This document shows, one piece after another, positions 37,601 to 46,400 of a stretch of 64,000 nt of DNA. The notes under the pieces were generated by a model, which had not been told where the DNA came from, did no database searches, and saw nothing but the letters and a program-made list of their open reading frames with translations. Location of the stretch: the NCBI GenBank assembly GCA_964017195.1, contig OZ024892.1, forward strand, positions 5,148,366 to 5,212,365. The letters are read 5' to 3'. This DNA is from Siderastrea radians (taxonomy: Eukaryota; Cnidaria; Anthozoa; Scleractinia; Rhizangiidae). Every line of letters begins with the position of its first letter. The stretch's first letter is position 1. A program made the position numbers and the translations under genes.

Positions 37601-37946
37601 TTTTGTCAGAGATCTTAAACTGGCAGACTGCAGAATTTTAGAAATTAAATTTAACCGATGTTTTTCGATTTCGGATTCCTATAACAACTGTAGAAGAGAT
37701 GGAAGGAAAACTTTAGTTAATTTATTTCCTTGTCTTAACCAAATCTCCTAGATGTGCTCAAGAGGAAATGAAGAATACGTATTATCCAAGATGGCAGAAC
37801 TTGAGGGGAAAGTTGCAAAGATGGATTCAAGCTTGGACGAAACAACTCGAAAACTTGAGGCAAGCTTGAAGGAGACAAATCGGAAACTTGACACATTGTT
37901 AGCGAGTTTGACAATTCCACCCGCCCAAGACCAAGGCTTGGAGTAA
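13012..37946 (+). CDS. TRPC-like cation channel with C-terminal SPRY domain (5' end not found)
   Basis: Phase-compatible exons: 13012-13068 (tentative), 14054-14202, 17791-17985, 18347-18544, 20406-20458, 20851-20878, 21848-22139, 22661-23014, 23560-23586, 24663-24855, 26856-26999, 28327-28405, 35209-35333, 35723-35878, 36829-36994, 37331-37548, 37752-37946 (stop TAA). About 857 residues without the tentative exon. Exons 14054-17985 match the TRP_2 region of TRPC channels (VSFELRRLAD, LKQKK), then FFTHPVVDAEMK and S1. 21848-23014 give S2-S5 (FSGLEWAILIFFIGR). 24663-24855 give pore and S6 (YLGWSLLGLSDG, LINMLIALLSNTYQHIE); 26856 starts the TRP box (LQEWSFKKA). Exons 35723-37548 read as a SPRY domain (PGWKNGTLGFHTDG, VLFTLNGRKI, PLFPYIGMN); the last exon is a heptad-like coiled coil. 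Ankyrin-repeat exons expected upstream were not found. Exon 18347-18544 has a frame problem (see findings). Confidence 0.8.
13122..13481 (-). mobile_element. foldback MITE enclosing a coding-like fragment
   Basis: The 30-bp ends are inverted copies (CAAGAGAAAATAAGG / CCTTATTTTCTCTTG, then CGACAGAGAGGGAC versus GTCCCTCTCTGTC), with similarity continuing to about 60 bp. ATTTCAC flanks both sides (13115-13121 and 13482-13488), a 7-bp target duplication. The minus strand of the interior is open for 79 codons with segments such as VKLFLDGHLERKSVF and ADQVVLRLVDENDFEKQGKW, unlike random MITE interior. The source gene is not recognised. Confidence 0.65.
13504..13775 (+). mobile_element. tRNA-derived SINE with perfect target duplication
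   Basis: The 5' head is tRNA-like with an A box (GGTGTAGTGGTTAGCGCG) and a B box (GGTTCGACGCC). The body includes CTGCGATGGACTAGCATCCC and the 3' end reads GTGCCACTTTACC. The 12-bp sequence TAAAGAAGACAA flanks it at 13492-13503 and 13776-13787, a perfect target-site duplication, so insertion was fairly recent. It lies in an intron of the TRPC-SPRY gene in sense orientation. A diverged fragment of the same body occurs near 21715-21750. Confidence 0.9.
14640..15112 (+). mobile_element. LINE 3' fragment
   Basis: The 14702-15112 frame is a LINE ORF2 C-terminus: TPNRAARIITKADFSIRSR, then LYDRQTMQMNIMMYK, YNFRGSKFDRNLPKP and GATAWHGLPNHVKT. Upstream bases to about 14640 continue the homology in another frame (SLVWAN). 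No RT core remains. Its 3' side is cut by the foldback element starting at 15119. Confidence 0.85.
15119..16947. mobile_element. 1.83-kb foldback element with ~850-bp inverted arms
   Basis: Left arm (15119 to about 15990) and right arm (about 16070-16947) are inverted copies over nearly their whole length; the outer 87 bases differ at only two positions. The ends are TTAAGGTGACTCG and CGAGTCACCTTAA, so a TTAA target duplication is plausible, as used by piggyBac and Kolobok elements. The central spacer is under 100 bp. No transposase frame is present. It sits in a TRPC-SPRY intron next to a LINE fragment. Confidence 0.9.
17184..17230. repeat. half MITE (GGGCCCAGTTGTTCAAAG)
   Basis: The end GGGCCCAGTTGTTCAAAG matches the ends of the element at 24900-25013. 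Only one end is clear here, followed by GGGTTAAGCTAACCC, a small palindrome. Confidence 0.45.
17645..17684 (+). repeat. (AATC)n microsatellite
   Basis: About ten perfect AATC units in an intron of the TRPC-SPRY gene. Confidence 0.9.
18965..19620. repeat. 15-bp minisatellite with inverted halves
   Basis: The 15-bp unit CTCCTGGAGCATGTT (or its complement AACATGCTCCAGGAG) repeats about 40 times. The complement orientation occupies about 19005-19262 and the forward orientation 19263-19620, with a few forward units before 19005. The two halves can fold on each other. Because 15 is divisible by 3, several frames stay open and give spurious repeat proteins. Intronic. Confidence 0.9.
19780..20110. 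repeat. degenerate CCAGG/CTTTTCC minisatellite
   Basis: Short units such as GGCTTTTCC, AAAGCCAGG and TTTCCAGGC recur irregularly on both strands. The overlapping open frames are by-products. Confidence 0.65.
21130..21225 (+). repeat. 32-bp tandem repeat x3 with E-box and inverted CCAAT
   Basis: Units start at 21130, 21162 and 21194 and read CACGTGCTCTGATTGGCTCC followed by CTACTGAAATAA. Each holds CACGTG (CACGCG in the first) and ATTGG, the complement of CCAAT. They lie in the intron before the exon at 21848. Confidence 0.85.
22504..22645 (+). repeat. (GATT)n microsatellite next to a splice acceptor
   Basis: About 35 GATT-type units with a few CTGA variants end 16 bases before the acceptor of the exon at 22661. 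Length variation here could affect splicing of the S3-S5 exon. Confidence 0.9.
24059..24514. mobile_element. pogo/mariner-type MITE
   Basis: The ends CAGTCAAAGCTCTC and GAGAGCTTCAACTG are inverted and flanked by TA on both sides, as in Tc1/mariner/pogo elements. Inside, CTCGTAAGCGACCA and TAGTTGCGACCA phrases repeat. No transposase. A distantly similar phrase pair (TACGACCACCTCTGTTAA) occurs near 36030-36110. Confidence 0.7.
24900..25013. mobile_element. 114-bp MITE (GGCCCCAGTTGTTC ends)
   Basis: Perfect 14-bp ends GGCCCCAGTTGTTC / GAACAACTGGGGCC enclose a second pair (ATCCACCAGATAA / TTATCCACTGGAT). It starts 45 bases after the exon ending at 24855. Confidence 0.85.
25078..25415 (+). repeat. 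degenerate GACTGCGTCCAGATTGCGTCT minisatellite
   Basis: Units of 11-12 bases alternate, such as CTGCGTCCAGA and TTGCGTCTTGA, over about 340 bp. Intronic. Confidence 0.8.
25940..26465 (+). mobile_element. Penelope-like element relic (GIY-YIG endonuclease part)
   Basis: The frame 26001-26282 matches the C-terminal GIY-YIG endonuclease of Penelope-like retroelements: VVYKASCWDCQEFYISKTKR, RLHDRKTEHFKSI, HSSAIADHV and MKWDHFEIL. The usual YIG is YIS here. About 70 bp at each side (25945-26008 and 26393-26463) are inverted copies. No reverse transcriptase is present. Penelope elements often carry inverted or direct terminal repeats, so this is a truncated copy, intronic and sense. Confidence 0.8.
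27350..27539. mobile_element. 190-bp hAT-like MITE
   Basis: The ends CAGTGCCGATCC and GATCCGCCCCTG are imperfect inverted copies, each next to a G- or C-run. CGTAA flanks both sides (27345-27349 and 27540-27544), a 5-bp target duplication. CAGGGGCGGATC-type ends are common in animal hAT elements. Confidence 0.7.
27885..28200. repeat. dispersed CTATAGTGGGCTATACGG repeat, copy 2
   Basis: CTCCTATAGTGGGCTGTACA with GGTGGCTCCACC and AAAGGGTAGGGA matches the element at 11800; it ends in a C run before 28210. It lies upstream of the exon at 28327. Confidence 0.6.
28718..29310. repeat. GC-rich TCGGTCGA/ATCACCGAC satellite-bearing element
   Basis: Irregular 8-11 base units (GTCGGTCGA, CACCGACATAT, CGGCCGA) fill about 560 bp of an otherwise AT-rich intron. 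It begins GTGGGTGTCCACTGACGTAAC and ends TATTAGTGCATGAGCCAGA. The same two ends reappear fused in a short inverted copy at 35085-35160, which suggests a mobile unit with an internal satellite that shrinks or grows. Confidence 0.75.
29923..30098. mobile_element. 176-bp pogo-type MITE with TA duplication
   Basis: The ends CAGTGGAACCTCGATTTAAC and GTTAAATCGAGGTTCCACTG are perfect 20-bp inverted repeats flanked by TA. These ends are typical of pogo/Tigger elements. No ORF. Confidence 0.9.
30226..30720 (+). repeat. two 265-bp tandem units, each with a tRNA-like head
   Basis: CTTTCTTCATTATCACACAC starts at 30226 and again at 30491. Each unit contains AGTAGCTCAGTGGTTAGAGC (A-box region) and GGGTTCGATTCCC or its variant GGGTACGATTCCC (B box). 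The tRNA-like part is about 74 bases, but the acceptor and anticodon stems are imperfect. They are tRNA-derived repeats with unrelated flanks, duplicated in tandem. Confidence 0.8.
30932..33881 (+). pseudogene. decayed copy of a multicopy cnidarian ORF family (mobile-element-like)
   Basis: Fragments in changing frames follow one protein in order. These are an N-terminal LAWDNVDRSEGTTYRVNGIA (30932-31213), VVVLDQALYAKACEVAWKRK, then EGNWLLHLYAVHHMIPWFFAYD (shown here only as positions 31735-31800), and MILKADRSLFRRMI. Later come LYVTCEEKCW with SCQEEAVTRLLL, an SSGDTYVFVLLLAFS block, a GNGKLIALKIVKSDND block and a cysteine-rich tail (LACRCPRSF). I know this pattern as a large family of uncharacterised multicopy proteins in cnidarians and other aquatic animals; the DTxVFVL block resembles PIN/XPG-like nuclease cores, which is inference. 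Many stops and shifts show it is dead. It lies in the 6.8-kb intron between 28405 and 35209. Confidence 0.7.
33900..35080. other. no feature recognised (intron)
   Basis: AT-rich intronic sequence of the TRPC-SPRY gene; no exon with suitable phase or clear repeat was found. Confidence 0.4.
35085..35160. repeat. short inverted copy of the 28718 element
   Basis: Read on the minus strand it gives GTGTCCACCAACGTAGCGGTCGACA and then TCGGTCGATATAGTACATGAGCCAGA in shortened form, the two ends of the 28718-29310 element with only about 40 bases of satellite between them (segments quoted are discontinuous parts). Confidence 0.6.
35361..35480 (+). repeat. G-rich intronic tract (candidate G-quadruplex)
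   Basis: Runs of three to five G separated by T/A (GGGGGAGGGGG, GGGTTTAGAGGGGG) repeat for 120 bp on the coding strand, starting 27 bases after the splice donor of the exon ending at 35333. Such G-runs can fold as quadruplexes in RNA and bind splicing factors; the effect here is inference. Confidence 0.8.
36150..36362 (-). mobile_element. tRNA-derived SINE head split by a MITE
   Basis: On the minus strand, outside the nested MITE, the sequence reads GGGTCTAGTGGTTAGGGCAC (A-box region) and GGAGGTCCCGGGTTCAAAT (B box). With the insertion removed the tRNA-like region has normal spacing. No long SINE tail was recognised. Confidence 0.7.
36178..36314. mobile_element. 137-bp MITE with 9-bp target duplication
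   Basis: The ends TAGCCTGTTCCAGGCTC and GAGCCTGGAACAGGCTA are perfect 17-bp inverted repeats. CGGATTACC flanks it at 36169-36177 and 36315-36323. A 9-bp duplication fits Mutator-like elements. It is inserted inside the tRNA-like sequence. Confidence 0.9.
36365..36680 (+). repeat. GATC-rich degenerate repeat
   Basis: AGGATCCTG, AAGATCTTT and CAAGGATCC variants recur roughly every 10-15 bases, giving an exceptional density of GATC/GGATCC palindromes. Intronic. Confidence 0.8.
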
Positions 37947-38166
37947 AACACGAGAAAAACTGGGAGCAAAGCCAAAGAAGATTCTGAACTGTGTAATTAT
38001 TAACCCGAGTAGATCCCTTAGGTGTCTAAGTAAGCCCAAAACCAGTAATGGTTCCCAAAAAAAAACAGTCACGTGATCCACTGTTAGGTAGGTCCATCTC
38101 TCGCCGCCATTTTAAACAGAGAGAAGCTGGTCCCGAGGTTAGACTGAAACTCTGCAGAAACATATT

Positions 38167-38355
38167 GAGCGCTTTCCATTTCAATGGAAAAAACGGTGAG
38201 AATTTCCTGCTAAATGGAACAGTACAATTTTTCCACAAACGAACTGGAACGGGACGAGTACGTATCATTTAACAGAGAGCGCTTTCCGTTTGTACGGAAA
38301 AACCGGTGACAATTTTCAGCCAAATGGATCAGTACAATTTTTCCACAAACCCCGC
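38167..38355 (+). repeat. 111-bp tandem duplication downstream of TRPC-SPRY
   Basis: GAGCGCTTTCCATTT...ATGGAACAGTACAATTTTTCC at 38167 recurs at 38278 as GAGCGCTTTCCGTTT...ATGGATCAGTACAATTTTTCC. A related inverted phrase lies near 38480-38520. It starts about 220 bases past the stop codon, so it may lie in the 3' UTR. Confidence 0.75.
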
Positions 38356-38660
38356 TTTTCATCATAGAACATGGTACAGCGATATTCCGATAAAACCAAG
38401 AAAAGAGGAATACCTCTGAAGGTATTCCTTTTTTTCCCGAAAAATTTCCAGTGAAAAGGACCTTTCTATATGATTTCCTACCGGATCAACCGGTTCTTCC
38501 ACACAAAAGGAAAGCGCTCTTTTTTTTCAGCTCCCGGGTATTCCATAGCTGCTCAACGCTAACCAGTCGCCCTTGAACACACGTTCAACGAGACACATTA
38601 AATTATCCAGCAATATTCAATGTTTTAGTTCAAAAAAGGAATAATCTACACGAAGAAGCT

Positions 38661-38688
38661 CTGATATATATATATATATATATATATT
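38661..38688. repeat. (AT)n microsatellite
   Basis: About 13 AT units. Confidence 0.9.
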
Positions 38689-38867
38689 TAAAAATACACT
38701 TTTTGGCACATGTATGATTCTAGACTAGGCACTTCAGGGCCTGTCAAATACTCGCTTATAAACTTTCCAAGGTTCCCAGGACACGTACGCACCCAAAAAA
38801 CTTTGTATGTTGTCATTTGCTAAACTCAACCCAAACACTAACATCAACATTATTGGGTTATACAGCC

Positions 38868-39030
38868 TAGTACCCAGGCGTTCGTTTCTCGCTCACACGA
38901 CTTGGCGCGAAATTTCGTCACGTCACCCAATGGCATACCGCGAACAATCTGGGGACCTCATTCGGTGACGTCACGACATTTGGCGCCAAGTCGAGTCGAG
39001 TGAGCGGGAGGAGAACCCCTGGGTCCCAGG
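38868..39030. mobile_element. 163-bp MITE (AGCCTGGTACCCAGG-type ends)
   Basis: The left arm AGCCTAGTACCCAGGCGTTC, CTCGCTCACACGACTTGGCGC and the right arm GCGCCAAGTCGAGTCGAGTGAGCG, CCCCTGGGTCCCAGGCT are imperfect inverted copies over about 65 bp each, with CGTCACGTCACC / GGTGACGTCACG near the centre. Confidence 0.75.
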
Positions 39031-39254
39031 CTGCGGATTATACAGACTAAACTCAGCATTGCAATGGCGCCGGCTGGATTTTTTTTATCCTGTATGAACG
39101 AGCTTCTACTGAAGGTTGACTGCTAAAACGCATCCGATTACGGAATAAAAGCGTTACACACTTGGCGTATCAGGTTCCACGACTATAATCGCACAAACGA
39201 ATACCAGTTTTTTGTCTCCAGGCTAAGACAGGTAGATTCATCTCCGTTACGTTT

Positions 39255-39680
39255 AGTAGGCGGATTCAGGACTTGGATTCTAAAGTCTGGATTCTGAATT
39301 GGAGCTGTTGGATTCCGAGTTTTGGGGACTAGATTTTGGATTCCAAGACTTGTTGGATTCCAGATTACGTGACTCACTGAAATACCAGATTCTAAGAATC
39401 AGAAGGCAGATTCAGGATTCGGATTCTAGTAATCTGGATTCCGAACTGCACCTGTTGGATTCCGGATTTCGAGGGCTAAATTTAGGATTCGAATGATTTG
39501 TTAGATTCTGGGTTACGTAACTCCTTGAAATTTCAGATTCCAAGAGTCAGTAGGCGGATTCAGGATTCGGATTCTAGTAATCTGGACTCCGAACTGCAGC
39601 CGTTAGATTCCGGATTTTAGAGGATACATTTGGATTGAAGTAATTTGTTGGATTCCGGGTTACGTAACTCGTGGTGGCGC
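39255..39680 (+). repeat. ~147-bp satellite, three units
   Basis: GGCGGATTCAGGATTCGGATT starts units near 39259, 39405 and 39553. Each contains further GGATTC sub-repeats and ends GGGTTACGTAACTC. It lies in the spacer between the convergent TRPC-SPRY and hnRNP L genes. Confidence 0.85.
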
Positions 39681-40224
39681 ATTTTTATCAGTAAGAGATG
39701 GAAACGCCGCTATCTACATCTTTTAAATGTGTGTACGTCGAAATGCTTCAGCAATTGCAATTAAAAAATTTAAAAATTGCGACATTGTAAGACAAACGAT
39801 AACTACACTTTATTGTTAAAACAAACGCTGTGCATACTTAAGACTGTTTCCCTTTCACTTTTATTAAACTTAAGTCTAGAATTACTTTTATTACTCAGTC
39901 CTCCGGTACAAAACATGACATAACTTCAACATGTTCAACTATAAATCCATCGTATCTTTTGCTTTTAACGTATGTGTCCCCTTTTCTGTCTAAGTAGGTC
40001 ACCGGTGTTTGTTGTTCCCTAACAGTTTAAAACATAACTTCAACTATGAAATAAAATGAACTCATCCTTTGTTTTTTTACGTATACGAAGTCTCCTTTTC
40101 CGTCTAAGTAAGTGACCGCTATGTGTTTTTCCTTTTCCATCCCTAGAGAGGTTAGGAAATGAAAAGATGCTTTACTGTCAGGGGTGGTCTGAGGAGGGTT
40201 TGGCTACTGAAGGCTAGCGGGTAT

Positions 40225-40390
40225 TTATTGAGCGCTTGACATGGATGAGAAGGCAAGTTTGACTGTGAAGATGGTCTTGGCACCTGAAACCAAAGAGATG
40301 CGACAAACAGTTATTAGACTTTTTAATAGGGATATGTCACCTATTTAAGCATTACTTAAAAGTGAAGTTGAGTCAGGGCTCGACAAAAGT

Positions 40391-40421
<31 letters not shown>

Positions 40422-43400
40422 GAGGTCGGGCAAGCGCTCGGGCAAACTCTCCATCAAATTACATTTTAAGTTTGTCAAATAAGTGACAAATAATTAAGTA
40501 CTAACAGCATACACAACCTTTTAGCAAAGCTGCGAAAATTGAACGTTTTTATCAGTTGATTTGTCAGTTACGCAATCGCTTAAAATGACTTTTTCTAAAA
40601 CATTTAGGTGATTTTGTAAGATGTTTAGTTTTAAAGTGCATTGAAGCACTTAAACGTTTAAATCGGTTTTGGTAACAGTAATCAATCAACTGTACGTAAT
40701 TGTTGAAATCCCTCCCTGACCTGTGAATTGGTAAACAAAGTTCAGAGAACATGCGATGAAAACGCTACTGTAGCTAAAACGGCCTTAGTTTTGTGCTTAA
40801 ACTGGAAAGCCTTTTTCAATTTTTAGGCAAAAAGCTACTAGCTGTTAGCAGATCCTTTGTACATCAATCTTACAAAGGTTTCTTTCCTCATATTACTAGT
40901 ATATTTTTTGCGTTGCATATCATACACCATATGCAGACAGAATTGAAGCGAGAAAGTGGAGTAAACATATAAGCTTGAGCTTGCGTTTTATATAAAATTT
41001 TGAATGTGTGGTAAATTGCTTCTCAGTCTGTGGTAACTGTAAGTATATATCAAACAATCGAAGGCCAATTCAGGGTTACAAACGCAAGCGCATTTTCAGG
41101 CTTTTCATGCTCTGAGGTCTGGAAAGATGAAGATCTGAGAACTACACTGATTGGTTTCAGCACGCGATCAAAATTTGCCTGGATCAAATTTCTTTTCACA
41201 ACAAATGACTGTGTTTTTTTAACGTGGTCTGTTACACATTTAGACCAATGTTTCATATAACCGTCAACATCTTCCAAATTTCCTTGAGGGTTTTTCTGAT
41301 CCACTTAATCCTAAATTAATACGTACTTATTACACACGCGTCAAAAATAGAACTCTTTAAACTATGATCCACGCTAACTTGGTGCATTCAGTCAGTAAAC
41401 ATAGATGTCACGCACTAAAACAGTATCGTGAAATCGACAGGAGGATAGTAAATGTCAACGATCTCCCAAAACGTTCAACAGGAAGGACAGCGATCACTCA
41501 TGAAACACTTTGTGAGATCTTTGTCCATGCCTCATTAAGTATTAATGAGCATGAGAAATTTTTTTTAAACAAGGGCAAGTGGGAAATTGGCTCGGCAAGC
41601 AAATTCTGAGACTTGCTTGCCCGAAGGGCAAGGTAGAATTCAAGTTTTGTTCGAGCCCTGTGAGTGGTTTTATTCAAGACAGTTGTCTTTTTGTTTTCTA
41701 GTTTAGAAATGTAGAAAGCACGAATAGCATGGCCGTCGTGTTTTGTGATATAATACATGGTATGATCAGTAAAAGAGAAGGGTCGCCACGCACTGTGACG
41801 TTTTCGATGTCACTTCAAACCGCCAGGCTGGCATACGATCAAAATCTCCCCCAAAATACTGCTAGTTTCGTTTAAAAGATAGAGAAACAGTTAAGAATGT
41901 TTGATCACAAACGTAAACTCCACAAATTACAAATTTTTGTTGGCGAACGTTAAACTACGTCCACCTTATTCTCTCAAATAAAGGTCTGAGTCGACCTGTT
42001 CTAAAGCAACTTTAACTTGACAAGCAACTTTGAGGGGGGCGTTTAATCGAGAGGGTAGGGAAGGGGGTTTATTAATTCTTTATTTATTTTTCCTTCTGTT
42101 TTTTTAATAACTGCAGCACACGTGTTTGCACTGTGGACCTGTGAAATAAACAACACCATACCTGCATCACGAATAACATAATGATTGCACGCTGCTATGG
42201 CGTCAAGAGCCTGTGACGGATCGTACCACTCCAAAAGACCAGATGCCGACCGAGCAGCTGCAAAACAGTAGCAGAGGAAATAAGTCAGGAGTTTCTTGAT
42301 CTTTGCAACATGGTTTCAAACCAAAACCCTGTTCAAACGTAGACGCAACTTGGAAATTGCATCGACTTTCGCCTTTATGTGACCACTAAATGATGACTTG
42401 CGATCACCTGATCGAGCTCAAATTCGTTTGCCACTTCTCACATTGACAAAGTTGCTCACGGGGTCCTTAACTTTGCTAATGCTGGTTTAATCCCTCGAGA
42501 TTCAAAGGACAAAGATAAAAAGATCCTAATAAAAACTTACCATTAGGAAACACTTTCACTCGGACAGGAGGATCAACGCTACAATTTGAGCACATCTAGA
42601 GAGAAAAATAATAGGAAAGAAAAAAAAGATAAATTAATACAAGGGAAAAAAGCTGGTGAGTTTTCTCACACTAAGTGCTATCACTTAACCCACACACCAT
42701 ACAACATGGACTTTCTCCTGTTTTCTTTGAATGCAGGAAGATTTCTAATCAGAATCTCTAATGATGAGAAATAAAAGGACCTTTCAAGACAGCTACTAAC
42801 GTTCAAAGCTTTTAAGCAAGCCATAGGATTTCACGGTAATGATCGTTTCCGGTACCGTGTCGTTACCCTGTTCTTAAAGTAACGGAACCGAAAAATAGTT
42901 CCCCATTGACATATTCAGCATTACAAGTCAAAATTCGCTTCATATGAGTTTTTTTCCACTCTGATTCTTAACTGGTAGAGCAATTCTTTTGTTCTGACTC
43001 TGCTTATATGCGAACTGAAACATTGCTTAGCGAGCTCTTGTCCGCCATCTTGTATCATTCCCAAAGTGCATTGCGTGGTACTGGTGACACATGTTTCTTC
43101 CGCCATCTTTTTGACAATCAACAGCGGATCATTATGGCTTCCTGTTCCAGTGTGCACAACAAGAAAAAATACGACTCCGTAAGCTTGAAAACATTTAGGA
43201 GGTGATCCTTTACTAGTTTAGTGACGATTTCGCTGTGGAAACTGATTTCTAAGGCCAAATCTCTTTGTTGAAATGCAAGATTTGTACCGAACATATGCTT
43301 CTTAGTTCGATTTAATTACGACTTTTTCAAGCATTTTCTCTATTTCCTTTTCTGTTTTCAATGGCAATTTTCTTTTTATTTCTGACATTGCCTTTCTGGT

Positions 43401-46400
43401 CCATCTTTAGACAGCTTGTAAATAAGAGCTAAATAAAAGCTAATCAAAGTATACACTGAAGTTCTATTTTTCAAGTACTTATATTAAGTTTAGCAACAGG
43501 TTTATTAAAATCAACAATATTAAAAATGGGTTCCCGTGAAAATTCACGGAACCAAAAAATAGTTACAGATGGGTTCCCATGATCTCTGGGCACGGAACCG
43601 AAAAATTGTTTGCCATGGGATTTGAAATCCTAGGGCTTGTCCAAGACAAGATTGTACGAACTCCACTTCAAGATAATTAAGAGGAAGTTAACTGGCAAGG
43701 GCAGATGCTCCAAGAGTAGTACTCAAGAATGTATCTGGGCACTTGTTTGCACACGATTTACATGTAATGAGTGTTCAAAGTTTACCCACGCCTCAAGCTC
43801 CCAGGAAAGAACGTTGCAAAATGGACAATGAAAGATCTTGTTCAGTTTCCTGATGCTTACGGCAGCATGGGCATCATGAAAAGGGCATTGAATTTTTGTA
43901 AGTCCGGTGGGACTTTCACACCGGCAAGAGTTCATCCCGCTTCCCTGTTGTGGTTCTGTAGTTGTTGTCGTGACTTAGCCTTGAACATTGAACAGAACAT
44001 TGAACACTAGCTTTCTCACGAACTGAGCTCGTGTATATTGCCATATATAGTATTGTTTTGTAAGTCGTAAAAGTTTTTGAACAGAGAGCGAAGATGCGAG
44101 ATATAGAGTCTTTCAGAAAGAGATTGTACACCTGTAGAGTCGAAAGCAGGTTGTAGATCGACAGGAAGAGAAAGTGAATTAAAGCGTTGCAGTCCTCAAC
44201 AGTTGTGTACATGATACCACAAACACGGATCGCGAATAAAGCTTTGTTTTCGTACCTGAATGAAAGTCATACCAGTATCATGTGAACACGCCCTACGATT
44301 AAAGCTGATAGACTGTATTAAAATGCAGCGATGCAAAAACGAGAACTGAGATAGGAGCCTTACCTCTCTGACCTTCTCCTCTGAGAAGTCGATTGGTGCA
44401 TTGAAAAAATGCAAAACTTTTGTGGGAGAAAAAATGCCTGGAATAGTGTCAAGATTGATAACAAACTGAAGCCAATGATTTCAAAGTTTATGTAACAAAA
44501 ATTGCAGTCTTTTGTCGCTCGTAGGAGGTACAAAATCAATGCAAAATCAGTTTGAACTTTTGCGTCTATGGATAAAATCTTAAAATATGACCATTCAAAT
44601 GGAAAGTAACAAGCAGCACCTTCCGTGATACAGTTTATAAAGGTGGTTTTAACTTTTCAGTGTGTGGGTGAAATCCTGAAAAGTAACCATTCAAATGAGA
44701 GGGTGCTGTTTATTACGCTGTACAAGATGGTTCCAACTTTTGAGACTGCGGATGAAATCCTAAAGTGTGACCATTCAAATGAAAGCTACTGAGCAGTACT
44801 TTCCTGTGGTGCTGTTTATTATGCCGTACAAGGTGGTTCCAACGTTTGAGACTGTGGATGAAATCCTAAAGTGTGACCATTCAAATGAAAGCTACTGAGC
44901 AGTACTTTCCTGTGGTGCTGTTTATTATGCTGTACAAGGTGATTCTAACGTTTGAGTCTGTGGATGAAATCCTAAAATGTGACTTTTCAAATGAAAGCTA
45001 CTGAGCAGTACTTTCCTTTGGTGCTGATTATTATTCTGTAAAAAATAGTTCTATCTTTTGAGACTGTGGATGAAATCCTCAAGTGAACCATTCAAATAAA
45101 TACATTTGGTGGTGCTAAGTGTTTTTTAGTATTTTATAACGTAAAATTTGGGAACTGGGGCACCATCGCACTTCAATTTAGGGTTAAGCGCCCCTGTTAA
45201 TGACGAAGGATACGATTCTTGTTGCTTTGCTGTGGTGTCCAAAATCGGTGATTCTTTGAATCAGCGAAAGTCTTGTAGCAGGGGGTTCCATCAGGCAAAT
45301 TCGAGATTGATGTTGGATCGACAAGGTACTTTTGTTTGGAAAAACTGCAATGAGGCAGAACATTGCAATTGTCAGTCATATGTACATGTACATGAGTCCT
45401 GAAGAAACCTTGCAAACATGACTCAGGTGTGTTATTTGTTTTATATGGCAGTTTTATGGCATTTTAGAATGTAAATTTTACAATACACACCACAATGTTT
45501 TTCTGTCGAAGGCAATACCGTGTGATGGGGCTTTTATGAAGTTTGAAGATAAAATTTCCGAGGGAACCTATCACACATCTAGAACCTGAGACAGAAGGAC
45601 TCTATTGTTTTTATTGTATATAACGCTAACGCTATTGTTATTTTAGTTGTATTAACAGTGGTATGTAATGCTAAATTTTGAGCGATAATTGCCAAAACCG
45701 GGCACTTTGCGTTGATAGGCGCCCACTGAGGAGAGACACTATCGCGTCACATGATCGATTTCGACCGATGGGAACACGTCAAAATTTAGCGTTGAACCAT
45801 AAATGCAAATAGGAGAAAGTAATGCAAACCCCTATCGTGATATGCTACGCTACGGTGTGCTTAACATTTGAGTCAGTGGTTGAAGTCCTGTGGTATTGTT
45901 CAATGGGCAGTCCAAGGTGGTTCTAAATTTTCAGTCTGTGGATGAAATCCTAACCTGTGACCATTCAAATGAAAGCTACCGAGCAGTGCTTTCCTGTGGC
46001 GCTGTTTATGACGCTGAACAAGGTGGTTCTAACTGTTGAGTATGTCGATGAAATCCTACAGTGTGACCATTCAATCCACCAGTACTTTTCTGCAGTATTC
46101 GTCATTGTACTCACTTTGAATCTGTGGATGAAATCCTTATGAATCAACATTAAAATTACAATGAATGTTACAGAACAGTGCTATCTGTATTTTCTCTTAT
46201 TTTCTAAGTTGAAGTTTCAGTTACATATGTAAAATTTGCCATACTTGTCAATAAGTCTATAAGTACATCACCGAAGAACAATGTACGTGTACACTTGTAA
46301 TACAAAACAGACAAACCTGAAGTCAATCTGTTTGCCGAAAAGTTGCTCTCGCCCAAGACATTGAATAATTGTGTTACAAGCAACATGATCACTCATTTCA

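Noticed and set aside
45148..45402. Plus-strand 84-codon frame
   Set aside because: Antisense to hnRNP L exon 45214-45344.
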